DNA of 64,000 nt from Plantactinospora endophytica (GCF_016862915.1 NZ_BONW01000016.1:310001-374000); one strand, 5' to 3'; positions 45,072 through 54,250 are shown, counted from the first letter of the stretch. Notes: a model not told the origin generated them from the sequence alone. Numbers and translations are program-made.

Positions 45072-46472
45072 GTGTCCGCCCTCGTCACCCCGTCCCCCCG
45101 GCCGCCGGAGGACCGCTGTCCCGGCGCGCTCCGGGCCCACCAGGCCGCCGACGGGCTGCTGGTGCGGGTACGGCTGCCGGGTGGCCAACTGCGCCCCGTC
45201 CAACTGCGCGTCCTCGCCGACCTCGCCCGTACCGACGGGGACGGCGCGCTGGAGTTGACCTCCCGGGCCAACCTCCAACTGCGCGGCCTCGCCGACGACA
45301 CCGCCGTGCGCCGGGTCGCCGACCGGGTCGCCGCCGCCGGACTGCTGCCCACCGCCACCCACGAGCGGGTACGCAACCTGCTGGCCTCCCCGCTGAGCGG
45401 ACGGGACCGGGCCGGGCGGCTCGACGTACGCCCGATGGTGCGGGACCTCGACGCGGCGCTGCGTGGCGCCCCCGACCTGGCGTCGCTCAGCGGCCGGTTC
45501 CTGTTCGCCCTCGACGACGGCCGGTACGACGTCGCCGCCCTCGGTGCCGACCTGTGCTGGACCGGCGGCTCCGGGATCCTCTTGCTCGCCGGCACCGACA
45601 CCGGCCTGCGGGCCGGCCCGGACGACGCGGTCGAGCTGCTGATCGCGGCGGCCCGCGCCTTCCTCCGGGTACGCGCCGACCGGCGCGACCTGTGGCGGCT
45701 GGCGGACCTGCCGGACGGCCCGGCCCGGGTGACCGCCGCACTCGACCGCCCCACCGAAGCGGCCCCGCGACCGACAGCCCCGGCCACCGTCGGATCGCCG
45801 AGTGGGATGTCGACCGTCTCGCTGTCGACAGGGTCGACCACCGTCGGGCCGTCGAGTGGGATGTCCGGCGTCGGGCTGCCGCCAGGGATCTCCGATGTCC
45901 GTTCGCCGCATGGGACGTCCGACGACGGGTCGCCGGACCGGTCGGGGCCGGCACCGGTGGTGGGCGGTTACCCCGGCGGGGTCGTGGTGGCCGCCGCCCG
46001 GCTCGGCCGGCTGACCGCCGAGCAGGCCCACCTGCTGGCCGAGATGGCCAGCACGGACGAGATCATCATCACCCCGTGGCGCAGCCTGGTGCTCGACACC
46101 GGCGGACCCGATATCGTCGGCCGGCTGGCCACGGCCGGACTGCTGGTCGACCCGGCATCGCCGTGGCTCGGCGTGACCGCCTGCACCGGCCGGCCCGGCT
46201 GCGCCAGCGCTCTCGCCGACGTACGACGGGACGTCACCGACGCGCTGTCCGAAGTCGGTGTCGGCGTCGGTGTGGGTGTCGGTGCCGGCCCGGCGACCGG
46301 TGCCGTGCTTCCGGTGCACGTCGTCGGCTGCGAGCGACGGTGCGGCCGGCCAGTCGGGCCGGCGGTACTGGCGGTCGCCACCGGCGCCGGATACCGGATC
46401 GAGGCGCCTGGACACAGCGGGTCGGGTACCCCGTCGGCCGCCCTGGCCGCACGGGCAGAAAGGCAGACGTGA
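45072..46472 (+). CDS. cobG: Precorrin-3B synthase CobG
   Basis: 466 residues from GTG 45072. CobG is a sulfite/nitrite-reductase-like Fe-S enzyme that uses O2 to form precorrin-3B, so it marks the aerobic pathway. Two ferredoxin-like half repeats are seen ([28 protein letters not shown] and the later [20 protein letters not shown]). The 4Fe-4S Cys set is ACTGRPGCA and [11 protein letters not shown] linker of five nine-residue repeats (45792-45926) separates the halves, and a Val-Gly dipeptide run ([12 protein letters not shown]) lies before the last Cys pair. The stop overlaps the cobH start (GTGA). Divergent from cobN; no riboswitch on this side. Confidence 0.92.
   Translation: MSALVTPSPRPPEDRCPGALRAHQAADGLLVRVRLPGGQLRPVQLRVLADLARTDGDGALELTSRANLQLRGLADDTAVRRVADRVAAAGLLPTATHERVRNLLASPLSGRDRAGRLDVRPMVRDLDAALRGAPDLASLSGRFLFALDDGRYDVAALGADLCWTGGSGILLLAGTDTGLRAGPDDAVELLIAAARAFLRVRADRRDLWRLADLPDGPARVTAALDRPTEAAPRPTAPATVGSPSGMSTVSLSTGSTTVGPSSGMSGVGLPPGISDVRSPHGTSDDGSPDRSGPAPVVGGYPGGVVVAAARLGRLTAEQAHLLAEMASTDEIIITPWRSLVLDTGGPDIVGRLATAGLLVDPASPWLGVTACTGRPGCASALADVRRDVTDALSEVGVGVGVGVGAGPATGAVLPVHVVGCERRCGRPVGPAVLAVATGAGYRIEAPGHSGSGTPSAALAARAERQT
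45792..45926 (+). repeat. In-frame 27-bp degenerate repeats within cobG
   Basis: Five units of nine codons: [45 protein letters not shown]. They fill the linker between the two halves of CobG. Being a multiple of three, copy changes would keep the frame. Confidence 0.8.
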
Positions 46473-47098
46473 GCTACGAGTACATCCGCGACGGGGCGGA
46501 GATTTACCGCCGGTCGTTCGCGACCATCCGGGCCGAGGCCGACCTGTCCGGACTGCCGCCCGAGATCGCGCCGGTGGTGGTCCGGATGATCCACGCCTGC
46601 GGCAGTGTCGACCTGGTCGACGACGTCGAGGTGGCGCCCGACCTGGTATGCGCCGGTCGGGCCGCGCTGCGCGCCGGGGCGCCGATTCTCTGCGACGCGG
46701 CGATGGTCGCCGCCGGCATCACCAGGGCTCGGCTGCCCCGGGACAACGAGGTGCTCTGCACCCTGCGCGACCCGGCGGTGCCCGACCTCGCCCGGCGGCT
46801 CGGCACCACCCGCAGCGCGGCGGCGCTCGAACTGTGGCGGGACCGGCTCGGCGGTGCGGTGGTGGCGATCGGCAACGCGCCGACCGCACTGTTCCGGCTG
46901 CTGGAGATGCTCGACGAGGGCGCCCCTCGGCCGGCGGCGATCGTCGGCGTGCCGGTCGGCTTCATCGGTGCGGCCGAGTCGAAGCAGGCGCTGGCCGTGC
47001 ACCACGCCGGCATTCCCTACCTGGTGGTGCACGGCCGGCGCGGCGGCAGCGCCATCACCGCCGCCGCGCTCAACGCGATCGCGAGCGAGGTCGAATGA
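46469..47098 (+). CDS. cobH: Precorrin-8X methylmutase CobH
   Basis: 209 residues from GTG 46469, overlapping the cobG stop by 4 bp. Moves a methyl group from C11 to C12 to give hydrogenobyrinate. The catalytic His is in [16 protein letters not shown]; other family blocks are [30 protein letters not shown] and [16 protein letters not shown]. Cytoplasmic. Translationally coupled on both sides, as its stop overlaps the cobIJ start (ATGA). Confidence 0.95.
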   Translation: MSYEYIRDGAEIYRRSFATIRAEADLSGLPPEIAPVVVRMIHACGSVDLVDDVEVAPDLVCAGRAALRAGAPILCDAAMVAAGITRARLPRDNEVLCTLRDPAVPDLARRLGTTRSAAALELWRDRLGGAVVAIGNAPTALFRLLEMLDEGAPRPAAIVGVPVGFIGAAESKQALAVHHAGIPYLVVHGRRGGSAITAAALNAIASEVE

Positions 47099-48948
47099 GC
47101 GCGAACGTGGCCGCTCTGACGAGTGCGGACGATGCCGCTCTGACGAGTGCGGACGATGCCGCTCGGACGAGCGCGGACGATGCCGCTCGGACGAGTGCGG
47201 ACGATGCCGCCCGGGTGAGCGCGGACGACGCCGCTCGGACGAGTGCGGACGACGCCGCCCGGGTGAGCGCGGACGTTGCCGGTCGGATGAGCGCGGACGA
47301 TGCGGACGGTGCGGCTCGGAGGAGCGCGAACCTGCCCGACAGTGGATCGGTCCCGACCGGCGGAAAGCGGCCGGGCACCTTGCGCGGCGTCGGCGTCGGC
47401 CCCGGCGACCCCGAGCTGGTGACGGTCAAGGCGGCCCGGCTGATCGGCGCCGCCGACGTGGTCGCGTACTACTCGGCCCGGCACGGACGCAGCATCGCCC
47501 GGAGCATCGCCGAGCCGTACTTCCGGGATGGCCAGCGGTACGAGCCGCTGGTGTATCCCGTCACCACCGAGACGACCGACCATCCGGGCGGCTACGAGGC
47601 GGCGATCACCGAGTTCTACGACGCCAGCGCCGAGCGGCTGGCCGGGCACCTGTCCGCCGGCCGGGACGTGGTGGTGATCTGCGCCGGCGACCCGATGTTC
47701 TACGGCTCCTACATGTACCTGCACGAGCGGCTGGCGCACCGGTTCCCCGCCGAGGTGGTACCCGGGGTCACCTCGATCAGCGCCGCCACCGCCGTACTCG
47801 GTCGGCCGCTGGTCGAGCGGGACGAGGTGCTGACCGTGCTGCCCGGAACGCTGTCGCCGGACGAGCTGACCCGGCGGCTGGCCGACACCGACGCCGCCGC
47901 CGTACTCAAGTTGGGGCGGACGTTTCCGCAGGTACGGGCGGCGTTCGCCGATGCCGGACGGCTGGACGACGCCTGGTACGTCGAACGGGCCACCACCCGG
48001 ACCGGCCGGGAACTGCCGCTGGCCGAGGTCGACCCGGACGGGGTGCCGTACTTCTCGCTGGCGGTGTTGACCAGCCCCACCGGCGCAGCCGTGGCGGCCG
48101 GCGTCGACGCGGCACCCGGCACCGACACCCCGACGGATAAGTCCGATCGCGCCGAGGCGGCAGTGGCGGTCGAGGCGGCCGTGCCGACCGAGGCGCCGAC
48201 CGGCGGGGTGACCGTGGTCGGCCTCGGTCCTGCCGGCACGCGCTGGCTCACTCCGGAAACGAGCCAGGCGCTGCGCGAGGCGGAACACCTCGTCGGCTAC
48301 GGCCCGTACGTCGACCGGGTGCCGCACCGGCCGGGACAGCACCGGCACACCTCCGGCAACCAGGTCGAGATCGACCGGGCCCGGCACGCCCTGGAACTCG
48401 CGCTCGGCGGCGCCCGGGTGGCCGTGGTCTCCTCCGGTGACCCGGGAGTCTTCGCGATGGCCACGGCGGTGCTCGAAGCGGCCACTTCCGACCAGCGCTT
48501 CGACGCGGTCCCGGTACGGGTACTGCCCGGCCTGACCGCCGCCCAGGCAGCGGCGAGCCGGATCGGTGCCCCGCTCGGCCACGACTTCGCGGTGCTCTCG
48601 CTCTCGGACCGGTTGAAGCCGTGGGCGGTGATCGAGCAGCGGCTGGCCGGCGCCGCCGCCGCCGACCTGGTGCTGGCGCTCTACAACCCGGCCTCGGCCA
48701 GCCGGCGCTGGCAGGTCGAGGCGGCCCGGAAGGTGCTGCTCCGGCACCGGGCGGCCGGGACGCCGGTGGTGATCGCCAGGGACGTCGGCCGGCCGGGGGA
48801 GCGGATCACCGTGGTACCGCTGGCCGACCTCGATCCCTCCGATGTGGACATGCGCTGCCTGCTGATCGTCGGTTCGTCCACCACCCGGGCGGACCGGCGG
48901 GCGGACGGCTCGACGGTGGTCTGGACGCCCCGCACCTATCCCGGCTGA
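47095..48948 (+). CDS. cobIJ: CobI-CobJ fusion: precorrin-2 C20- and precorrin-3B C17-methyltransferase
   Basis: 617 residues. After a ~90-residue leader comes CobI ([53 protein letters not shown]), then an Ala/Glu-rich linker near residue 350. CobJ follows ([65 protein letters not shown]). Both use SAM to methylate the corrin ring; the fusion is common in actinomycetes. ATG 47095 overlaps the cobH stop, which argues that the odd leader, made of eight 8-residue repeats, is translated. GTG 47215, GTG 47263 and ATG 47287 are in-frame alternatives generated by the repeats. Confidence 0.93.
   Translation: MSANVAALTSADDAALTSADDAARTSADDAARTSADDAARVSADDAARTSADDAARVSADVAGRMSADDADGAARRSANLPDSGSVPTGGKRPGTLRGVGVGPGDPELVTVKAARLIGAADVVAYYSARHGRSIARSIAEPYFRDGQRYEPLVYPVTTETTDHPGGYEAAITEFYDASAERLAGHLSAGRDVVVICAGDPMFYGSYMYLHERLAHRFPAEVVPGVTSISAATAVLGRPLVERDEVLTVLPGTLSPDELTRRLADTDAAAVLKLGRTFPQVRAAFADAGRLDDAWYVERATTRTGRELPLAEVDPDGVPYFSLAVLTSPTGAAVAAGVDAAPGTDTPTDKSDRAEAAVAVEAAVPTEAPTGGVTVVGLGPAGTRWLTPETSQALREAEHLVGYGPYVDRVPHRPGQHRHTSGNQVEIDRARHALELALGGARVAVVSSGDPGVFAMATAVLEAATSDQRFDAVPVRVLPGLTAAQAAASRIGAPLGHDFAVLSLSDRLKPWAVIEQRLAGAAAADLVLALYNPASASRRWQVEAARKVLLRHRAAGTPVVIARDVGRPGERITVVPLADLDPSDVDMRCLLIVGSSTTRADRRADGSTVVWTPRTYPG
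47110..47301 (+). repeat. 24-bp minisatellite at the 5' end of cobIJ
   Basis: Eight 24-bp units encode (T/V/M)SADDAA(R/L). The first codons of the gene (ATGAGCGCG) resemble the GTGAGCGCG or ATGAGCGCG inside several units, so the array seems to have grown from the start region itself. All units keep the frame. Confidence 0.9.
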
Positions 48949-49022
48949 CCCGGAGGACGTCCGGCTACCGGGCGGAGCGGCGCGGTCGTCTGTCCGTCCG
49001 TCCGTTCGTTCGTCAGGATGAC

Positions 49023-49094
49023 CGTGACGGCGGATGTCCGGACGAACGTGACGGCGGACGTCCGGACGAACGTGACGGCGGACGGGACGGTCAC
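49023..49094. repeat. 24-bp tandem repeat between cobIJ and cobK
   Basis: Two full units at 49023-49046 and 49047-49070 (core GTGACGGCGGA, GTCCGGACGAA) and a partial third. A short tetranucleotide run of GTCC/GTTC units lies just before (48992-49012). It is in the 156-bp gap between the convergent ends of cobIJ and cobK and may also fold as a terminator. Confidence 0.75.
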
Positions 49095-49104
49095 GTCGAC
49101 GGCG

Positions 49105-49857
49105 TCAGCGTCGCGGCGGCGCAGTCTCCAGCCAGGCCAGCGCCGCCGCCACCTCGGTGACCGTCGCCGGCAGGGCGACCGGCGCGGGCCGGTCCACCAG
49201 CACCACGGGCAGCCCCAGGTCGCGGGCGGCGTCCAGCTTCGCCATCGTGTACGTGCCACCGCTGTCCTTGCTGACCAGCACGTCGATCCGGTGCGCCGTC
49301 AGCAGTTCCCGTTCCGCCGTCACCCGGTACGGTCCACGGTCGCGCAGTACCGTCACGTTCTCCGGCAACGGGATCGTCGGCTCGTCGACCACCCGGACCA
49401 GCAGGTGTGCCCCGGTCAGGTGCAGGAAGGCGGCCAGCCCCTGCCGGCCGGTGGTGACGAAGGCCCGCCGCCCCAACCGGGGTACCAGCTCGGCGGCGGC
49501 GTCGAGATCGGGTACCCGGTGCCACCGGTCGCCGGGACCTTCCGTCCAGCCGGGACGCTCCAACCGCAGGTACGGCACCCCGGTCTCGCCGGCCGCCCGT
49601 ACCGCCGACGACCTCATCCGGGCCGCGTACGGGTGTGTGGCGTCGACGAGTACGTCGATCCGGTGGGTGTCCAGCCAGCGGGCCAGTCCGGCCGGACCGC
49701 CGAACCCGCCGATCCGCACCTCACCGACCGGCAGCCGAGGATCGGCGACCCGGCCGGCCAGCGAGGAGACCACGATCGTGTCGGGGCGGTCGACCAGCGC
49801 GGCGGCCAGTTCCCGCGCCTCGGCGGTACCGCCGAGCAGCAGCACCCGGGTCGTCAC
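49105..49857 (-). CDS. cobK: Precorrin-6A reductase CobK
   Basis: 250 residues from GTG 49857. Uses NADPH to reduce precorrin-6A to dihydro-precorrin-6. Dinucleotide-binding start VLLLGGTAEARELAAAL, then GGPAGLARWLDTHRIDVLVDATHPYAARM, and the family signature DVLVSKDSGGTYTMAKLDAA. It is on the strand opposite to cobGHIJ and convergent with them, so it is separately transcribed. No clear Shine-Dalgarno is seen, and an in-frame GTG a few codons upstream is possible. Confidence 0.9.
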   Translation of the reverse strand: MTTRVLLLGGTAEARELAAALVDRPDTIVVSSLAGRVADPRLPVGEVRIGGFGGPAGLARWLDTHRIDVLVDATHPYAARMRSSAVRAAGETGVPYLRLERPGWTEGPGDRWHRVPDLDAAAELVPRLGRRAFVTTGRQGLAAFLHLTGAHLLVRVVDEPTIPLPENVTVLRDRGPYRVTAERELLTAHRIDVLVSKDSGGTYTMAKLDAARDLGLPVVLVDRPAPVALPATVTEVAAALAWLETAPPRR

Positions 49858-49994
49858 GGCGCGACGGTATCGGCCGGCCCCGGTCGACACAATCGGCCGG
49901 CCTCCGGCCGGTGACCTCCGACACCCCGCCCGGTACCGCCAAGTCCGGGCACCGCCGTCCGCCCGCCGTCCCGGTTGACCGGCGGGTACGGCCC

Positions 49995-50150
49995 GGTTAC
50001 GGTCGACTGGCCATCTGCGGCGGTGCGAGGGAAGCCGGTGAGAATCCGGCGCGGTCGCGCCACTGTGAGCGGTCCCGACCCCGGTCGGGTGCCGCGAGCC
50101 AGGACGCTCGGTCGTCGCAGCCTGTCGAAGGGGACGCGTCATCCCCAAGG
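49995..50150 (+). promoter_or_regulatory. Cobalamin riboswitch upstream of cbtBA
   Basis: Reads GGTGCGAGGGAAGCCGGTGA, GAATCCGGCGCGG, TCGCGCCACTGTGAGCGG, then GCGAGCCAGGACGCTC (50094-50109), the conserved order of class I cobalamin riboswitches. A short stem GGGGA ... TCCCC (50130-50146) ends against the cbtB ribosome site AAGGAGG, which suggests the switch hides or frees that site. It fills the 306-bp gap between cobK and cbtB; the cobK promoter side (49858-49990) shows nothing distinct. Confidence 0.92.
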
Positions 50151-50163
50151 AGGTCCTACGCGC

Positions 50164-50367
50164 ATGTCCAACCCCACCTCGGCCCGTCCGCTGCGCCAGC
50201 CGGCGGTCTCCGCCCGGCTACTGTGGACGGCCCTCGCCGTCGTCGCCGTGCTCGCCCTGCTGACCTACCTGGTCGCGTTCGACCAGGGGGCGGTCTCCCG
50301 CAACGGGATGTTCCTGCACGAGCTGATGCACGACGGCCGGCACCTGCTCGGCGTCCCCTGCCACTGA
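50164..50367 (+). CDS. cbtB: CbtB, small cobalt transporter subunit
   Basis: 67 residues from ATG 50164, 8 nt after AAGGAGG. One membrane helix (LLWTALAVVAVLALLTYLVAF) and a His-rich end (HELMHDGRHLLGVPCH) likely to bind Co2+. CbtB is always found beside CbtA and behind B12 riboswitches, as here, and the pair is a predicted cobalt permease. Inner membrane. Confidence 0.92.
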   Translation: MSNPTSARPLRQPAVSARLLWTALAVVAVLALLTYLVAFDQGAVSRNGMFLHELMHDGRHLLGVPCH

Positions 50368-50381
50368 GCATCCCCGTTCCC

Positions 50382-51179
50382 GTGCCGACGTTTCCGTCAG
50401 TACTGCTGCGTGGCCTGCTCGCGGGCCTGGTCGCCGGCCTGGTCGCCGGGACCTTCGCCTACTTCGTCGGCGAGCCGCGGATCGACGCCGCGATCGCCAT
50501 CGAGGAACGGGCGAGCCACTCCGCGCCGGAGGCCGACGCCGGCCACCACGAGGAGGAACTGGTCGGTCGGGACGGGCAGCGCGCCGGCCTGTTCCTGGCC
50601 ACCGGGCTGTTCGGCGCCGCGATGGGCGGCCTGCTCGCCACCGGGTACGTCCTGCTGCGCCGCCGCCTCCGGACCGTGGACGACGGCCGGGCCGCCCTGC
50701 TGCTCGCGGGTGCGGCGCTGCTCGGCGCGGTGGTCGTACCGTTCGGGAAGTACCCGGCGAACCCACCGGCGGTCGGCAACCCGGACACGATCGACCAGCG
50801 GACCGGCAGCTATCTGCTGCTGGTGGTCCTCGGTCTGGTGGCCGTCTGGGCCGCCGCGCTCGGCCACCGATCGGTCCGCCCGGACGCGCCGTACGGGCTC
50901 CGGGCGGCAGCCTCGGTCGGTGGGTTCCTGCTGGTGACGGCGGTGGCGTACACGGTGTTGCCGTCGTTCGCGGAGGTGCCGGCGGACTTCCCGGCGACCC
51001 TGCTGTGGGAGTTCCGGCTCGCCTCCCTCGGTACCCAGGTGGTGCTCTGGACCGGGATCGGCCTGCTCTTCGCCGTCCTGCTCGGCATGTCCGGCGGCAA
51101 CCGGCGCCCGACCGTGCAAGGTGGACCGGGGCGGTCCGCCGGGACACCGGACGGTGCCGACGCGCCGGCCGGACGGTGA
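50382..51179 (+). CDS. cbtA: CbtA, cobalt transporter subunit
   Basis: 265 residues from GTG 50382, 14 bp after cbtB. Several membrane segments (LLRGLLAGLVAGLVAGTFAYFVG, AGLFLATGLFGAAMGGLLATGYVLL, ALLLAGAALLGAVVV, LLLVVLGLVAVWAAALGH, VLWTGIGLLFAVLLG). The first outer loop holds AGHHEEELVGRDGQR, a His/Glu metal site typical of CbtA. Start choice is uncertain by a few codons. The stop overlaps the phosphatase-like start (GTGA), so the operon continues. Confidence 0.9.
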   Translation: MPTFPSVLLRGLLAGLVAGLVAGTFAYFVGEPRIDAAIAIEERASHSAPEADAGHHEEELVGRDGQRAGLFLATGLFGAAMGGLLATGYVLLRRRLRTVDDGRAALLLAGAALLGAVVVPFGKYPANPPAVGNPDTIDQRTGSYLLLVVLGLVAVWAAALGHRSVRPDAPYGLRAAASVGGFLLVTAVAYTVLPSFAEVPADFPATLLWEFRLASLGTQVVLWTGIGLLFAVLLGMSGGNRRPTVQGGPGRSAGTPDGADAPAGR

Positions 51180-51784
51180 GCCCGACCAGCCTCTACCTGG
51201 TCGCGCACGCGCACACCGCCGCCCTGCGGCGCGCGGTGTTCGGCGGTGGCGACGACGATCTCGACCCGGGCGGCCTACGGGCGGCCCGGGCGCTCGTACC
51301 GGCGGATCCGGGCCGGCGGGGACCGTTCGGCCGGGTCGACACCTGCCTGAGCAGCCCGGCTGCGGCGGGCCGACAGACCGCGTACGCGTTGGGCCTGCGA
51401 CCGGTCGACGAGCCCGCGCTGGCCGACTGCGACTACGGCCGGTGGACCGGACTTTCCGTCGCCGAGGTCGGCGCCCGGGAACCTGACGCGCTGCGGGACT
51501 GGCTCGGTACGCCGGACGCCGCCCCGCACGGCGGCGAGTCCGTCGGGATGCTGCTCGACCGGGTCGACCGCTGGCTGACCGGGCAGCGCGACCGGGGCGG
51601 GCGGATCGTCGCCGTCACCCATCCGGTGGTGGTCCGGGCGGCGCTGGTCGGGGCGCTGCGGCTGCCGGCCGACACCTTCTGGCGGCTGGACGTGGCACCG
51701 CTGGCAGTGGTTCGCCTGCTCGGACGCGGCCCGGACTGGCAACTCCGGCTGCCCGCCCCGACACCGTCCGCCCCGACGCTATAG
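51176..51784 (+). CDS. Histidine-phosphatase-fold protein of the cbt operon (CobC-like?)
   Basis: 202 residues from GTG 51176, coupled to cbtA. Phosphoglycerate-mutase-like fold with LYLVAHAHT at the N-terminus, TCLSSPAAAGRQTA, LADCDYGRWTGLSVAEV, HGGESVGMLLDRVDRWL and VAVTHPVVVRAAL. The usual catalytic RHG reads AHA, so the nucleophile His is kept but the phosphate-binding Arg and the Gly are lost. Both other key positions (Arg in AGRQTA, His in VTHPV) remain. In a B12 operon an alpha-ribazole phosphatase (CobC) role is the natural guess. The altered motif leaves activity uncertain. Confidence 0.75.
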   Translation: MSPTSLYLVAHAHTAALRRAVFGGGDDDLDPGGLRAARALVPADPGRRGPFGRVDTCLSSPAAAGRQTAYALGLRPVDEPALADCDYGRWTGLSVAEVGAREPDALRDWLGTPDAAPHGGESVGMLLDRVDRWLTGQRDRGGRIVAVTHPVVVRAALVGALRLPADTFWRLDVAPLAVVRLLGRGPDWQLRLPAPTPSAPTL

Positions 51785-51796
51785 TTGACGCGTCAA
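51785..51796. promoter_or_regulatory. Perfect palindrome TTGACGCGTCAA, probable MarR-type operator
   Basis: A 12-bp perfect palindrome one base after the phosphatase stop and 26 bp before the next start. TTGAC-N2-GTCAA is a common MarR-family site. No MarR gene is in the window. Confidence 0.5.
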
Positions 51797-51822
51797 TGAA
51801 AAAGAGGCTGGGCCGGAGAATC

Positions 51823-52554
51823 ATGACCGAATCGGACAGGATGCCCGGATCGTTGCCGTTGACGGTGCCCGGATCGCTGCCTCGGATCGCCGTGCTCGGC
51901 GCCGGGCACGTCGGCCCGGCGATCGCCCGGGTCGCGCTCGCCGCCGGCTACCCCGTGACGCTCGCCGCCTCCGGCGACCCGGAGAAGATCGCCCTGATCA
52001 CCCAGATCCTGGTGCCGGGGGCCGAGCCGCGCTGGGCCGTCGACGCCGTCCGGGACGCCGACCTCGTGGTGCTGGCCATCCCGCTGCACCGCTTCCCGTA
52101 CTTCGACGCCGGGCTGGTCGCCGGGAAGCTGGTCGTCGACACGATGAACTACTGGCCGCCGACCGACGGCGTACAGGAGATGTTCGAGGATCCCCGGTAC
52201 GGCAGCAGCGAGATCGTCGCCCGGCGGCTCGCCGGGTCGGTGGTGGTGAAGACCTTCAACCACACCGGCTACCACGAGCTGGAGGAGCAGCGCCGGCCGA
52301 CCGGTGACCCGCAGCGGCGGGCGCTCGGCGTCGCCGGCGACGACAAGGGCGCGACGGATCTGGTCGCCGAACTCGTCGAACGCGTCGGCTACGACGCCGT
52401 ACGCGTGGACAGCCTGGCCGCCGGGCGCCTGTTCGAACCCGGGGGGCCCGTCTTCGGTGCCTCGCTGCGCCGACCCGACTTCGAGTCGGCCGTGGGCGCC
52501 GTACCGCTGCCCGACCCGATGCGTACCGACGACGGCCGGGACGACTCCGACTGA
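51823..52554 (+). CDS. NADPH-dependent F420-reductase-like NAD(P)-binding protein
   Basis: 243 residues from ATG 51823, preceded by GGAGA. ATG 51796 is in frame but overlaps the palindrome and has no ribosome site. Rossmann fold RIAVLGAGHVGPAIARVALAAGY, then DLVVLAIPLHRFPYFD, LVVDTMNYWPPTDG and VVKTFNHTGYHEL. These are blocks of the NADP oxidoreductase, coenzyme F420-dependent family, which moves hydride between NADPH and F420. Members with this NYWPP text are often annotated only as NAD(P)-binding. Probably separately regulated by the upstream palindrome. Confidence 0.8.
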   Translation: MTESDRMPGSLPLTVPGSLPRIAVLGAGHVGPAIARVALAAGYPVTLAASGDPEKIALITQILVPGAEPRWAVDAVRDADLVVLAIPLHRFPYFDAGLVAGKLVVDTMNYWPPTDGVQEMFEDPRYGSSEIVARRLAGSVVVKTFNHTGYHELEEQRRPTGDPQRRALGVAGDDKGATDLVAELVERVGYDAVRVDSLAAGRLFEPGGPVFGASLRRPDFESAVGAVPLPDPMRTDDGRDDSD

Positions 52555-52601
52555 CCGACCAACCGTCGCCAACCGCCGCGCCGTAGGCACCGGCGGCCCT
52601 A

Positions 52602-52718
52602 CGGGGAACGGTGGCACTGCGGGCATCGGTGGCCCTGTGGGGGAACGGTGGCGCTGTGGGGGAACGGTGGCGCTGTGGGGAACGGTGGCACTGCGGGCGT
52701 CGGCGGTGCGGCGAGGGA
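52602..52718. repeat. GC-rich ~20-bp tandem repeats between two convergent genes
   Basis: Units of the form GGGGAACGGTGGCGCTGTG recur at 52602, ~52640, ~52659 and ~52677 with base changes (CACTGCGGGC variants at both ends). They fill much of the 224-bp gap between the NADP-binding gene and the serine hydrolase gene. No coding sense in either direction. Confidence 0.8.
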
Positions 52719-52778
52719 CGGCGGATCACCGGGTGCGGCACTCGCCACCCGCGACGTCGACCCGCCGGGTGCCGTCGA

Positions 52779-54176
52779 TCATCTGACGGCTGCGGCGAGC
52801 AGGTCGGCCACGGCGGCGCGTACGGGGTCGGGGTCGGCCCAGCTCCAGTTCGGGTGGGCCCGGTTGGTGAGCAGCGCGAGGACGAGCCTGCGACCGGGGT
52901 GAACCAGGAGCGAAGGGCCGGCGAAGCCGGTGTGGCCGAAGGTGCGGGGCGAGGAGAGCCTGCCCATGAACCAGGGTTGGTCGAGGACGACGCCGAGGCC
53001 GTGCGCGGAGGTGCGCTGCGGCCGGTCGGGGTCGACGGCGGGTTTGCCGGCGTTGTGGTTGGTGAGCATCCGGGTCACGGTGTCGGCGGAGAGGATGCGC
53101 TTGCCCCGGTAGGTGCCGCCGTCGAGCAGCAGTTGGCCGATCGCGGCGAGGTCGGTGGCGGAGGCGAAGATGCCCGCGTGCCCGGCGATGCCGCCGAGAT
53201 GGTTGGCGACGTCGTCGTGCACCGTGCCCCGGAGCAGCCCACGGGACGATCGGGCGTCGGTGGCGACGAGGCGGTCGGCCCGGGCCCCGGCGGAGAGCCA
53301 GGTGTTGGGGTTGAAGCCGGTGTCGCGTAGGCCGAGCGGACCGGTGAGGTTGATCTTGAGAGCCTGGTCGAGGCGTTGACCGGTGACCTTCTCCACGATC
53401 TTGCCGGCGACCATCAGGCCGACGCTGGAGTAGCGGAACGTGTCGCCGGGAGTGGCTCCCGCGAGCAGTGGGGTGGCCAGGACGGCGTTCCAGCGGGCGG
53501 TGTTGTCCGGCAGGCCGGTGACCTTGGCGCCGACCGGCAGACCACTGGTGTGGGTGAGCAGCATCTCGACGGTGACCCGGTCCTTGCCCGTGCCGGTGAA
53601 CCCGGGCAGGTAGTCCCGGACCGGGGCGGCGAGGTCGACGCGGCCCTTCTCGACCTGCTGAAGCAGCAGGATGGTGGTGTAGACCTTGGTGACCGAGGCG
53701 AGGTCGAAGATCGAGTCGGGGCGCATCCGGACCCGCTGGGCGGCCGGCAGCAGCTTCGGTCCGGCGCCGTAGCGCAGCGCCTCGCCGACCGCGGTGTGCG
53801 CGGTCGTCACGCCTCTGACCAGGACCAGGGCGACCGCGCCGGGAAAGCCGCTGTGCTGGAACGTCGACGCGGTGGCCGGGAGGTGCCGGTCGAGCAGGGC
53901 GGTCACGTCGGCCGCGTACCGGAACCGGCTGCCCGGCACCGGATCGGGTACGGCCGCCGGACCGGCCGCGCCGGTGGCGGGCGCCGCGCCGGTAGGGCCC
54001 GTGCCGGGCGTACCGGCGGTGTTCCCGGCCGGGCTTCCGCCGGTGGTCACGCTCGCCGTCCCGCCGGGGCCGCCGGCCGCCTTGGAATGCCCGGGGTCGG
54101 GTCTGTCGCAGGCGGTGAGACCGGCGGTGGCGGCGGCGAGGCCGGCACTGACCAGGGTACGACGGGTGATGCCCAT
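52779..54176 (-). CDS. Tat-exported lipoprotein serine hydrolase (beta-lactamase/class C fold)
   Basis: 465 residues from ATG 54176. The N-terminus MGITRRTLVSAGLAAATAGLTACD has a twin Arg and a lipobox, with Cys23 lipidated. A Gly/Thr/Pro/Ala linker follows. The catalytic domain has the SxxK nucleophile in DLASVTKVYTT, the Tyr motif as YSSVG (second Ser where Asn is usual) and the third motif HTG in FGHTGFAGPS. The family includes D,D-peptidases and esterases (AmpC/EstB type). It should sit outside on the membrane and act on cell wall or esters. Confidence 0.87.
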   Translation of the reverse strand: MGITRRTLVSAGLAAATAGLTACDRPDPGHSKAAGGPGGTASVTTGGSPAGNTAGTPGTGPTGAAPATGAAGPAAVPDPVPGSRFRYAADVTALLDRHLPATASTFQHSGFPGAVALVLVRGVTTAHTAVGEALRYGAGPKLLPAAQRVRMRPDSIFDLASVTKVYTTILLLQQVEKGRVDLAAPVRDYLPGFTGTGKDRVTVEMLLTHTSGLPVGAKVTGLPDNTARWNAVLATPLLAGATPGDTFRYSSVGLMVAGKIVEKVTGQRLDQALKINLTGPLGLRDTGFNPNTWLSAGARADRLVATDARSSRGLLRGTVHDDVANHLGGIAGHAGIFASATDLAAIGQLLLDGGTYRGKRILSADTVTRMLTNHNAGKPAVDPDRPQRTSAHGLGVVLDQPWFMGRLSSPRTFGHTGFAGPSLLVHPGRRLVLALLTNRAHPNWSWADPDPVRAAVADLLAAAVR

Positions 54177-54250
54177 GGCGGTGATCCTGGCAGCCGCGTT
54201 CCGTTTACACCACCCGGCAGTCTCGCCCGGACGGCGCACCCCGGGTGCGG

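Noticed and set aside
47110-47301. CRISPR-like array
   Set aside because: Units are contiguous 24-bp repeats with no spacers, in frame with cobIJ. It is a coding minisatellite.
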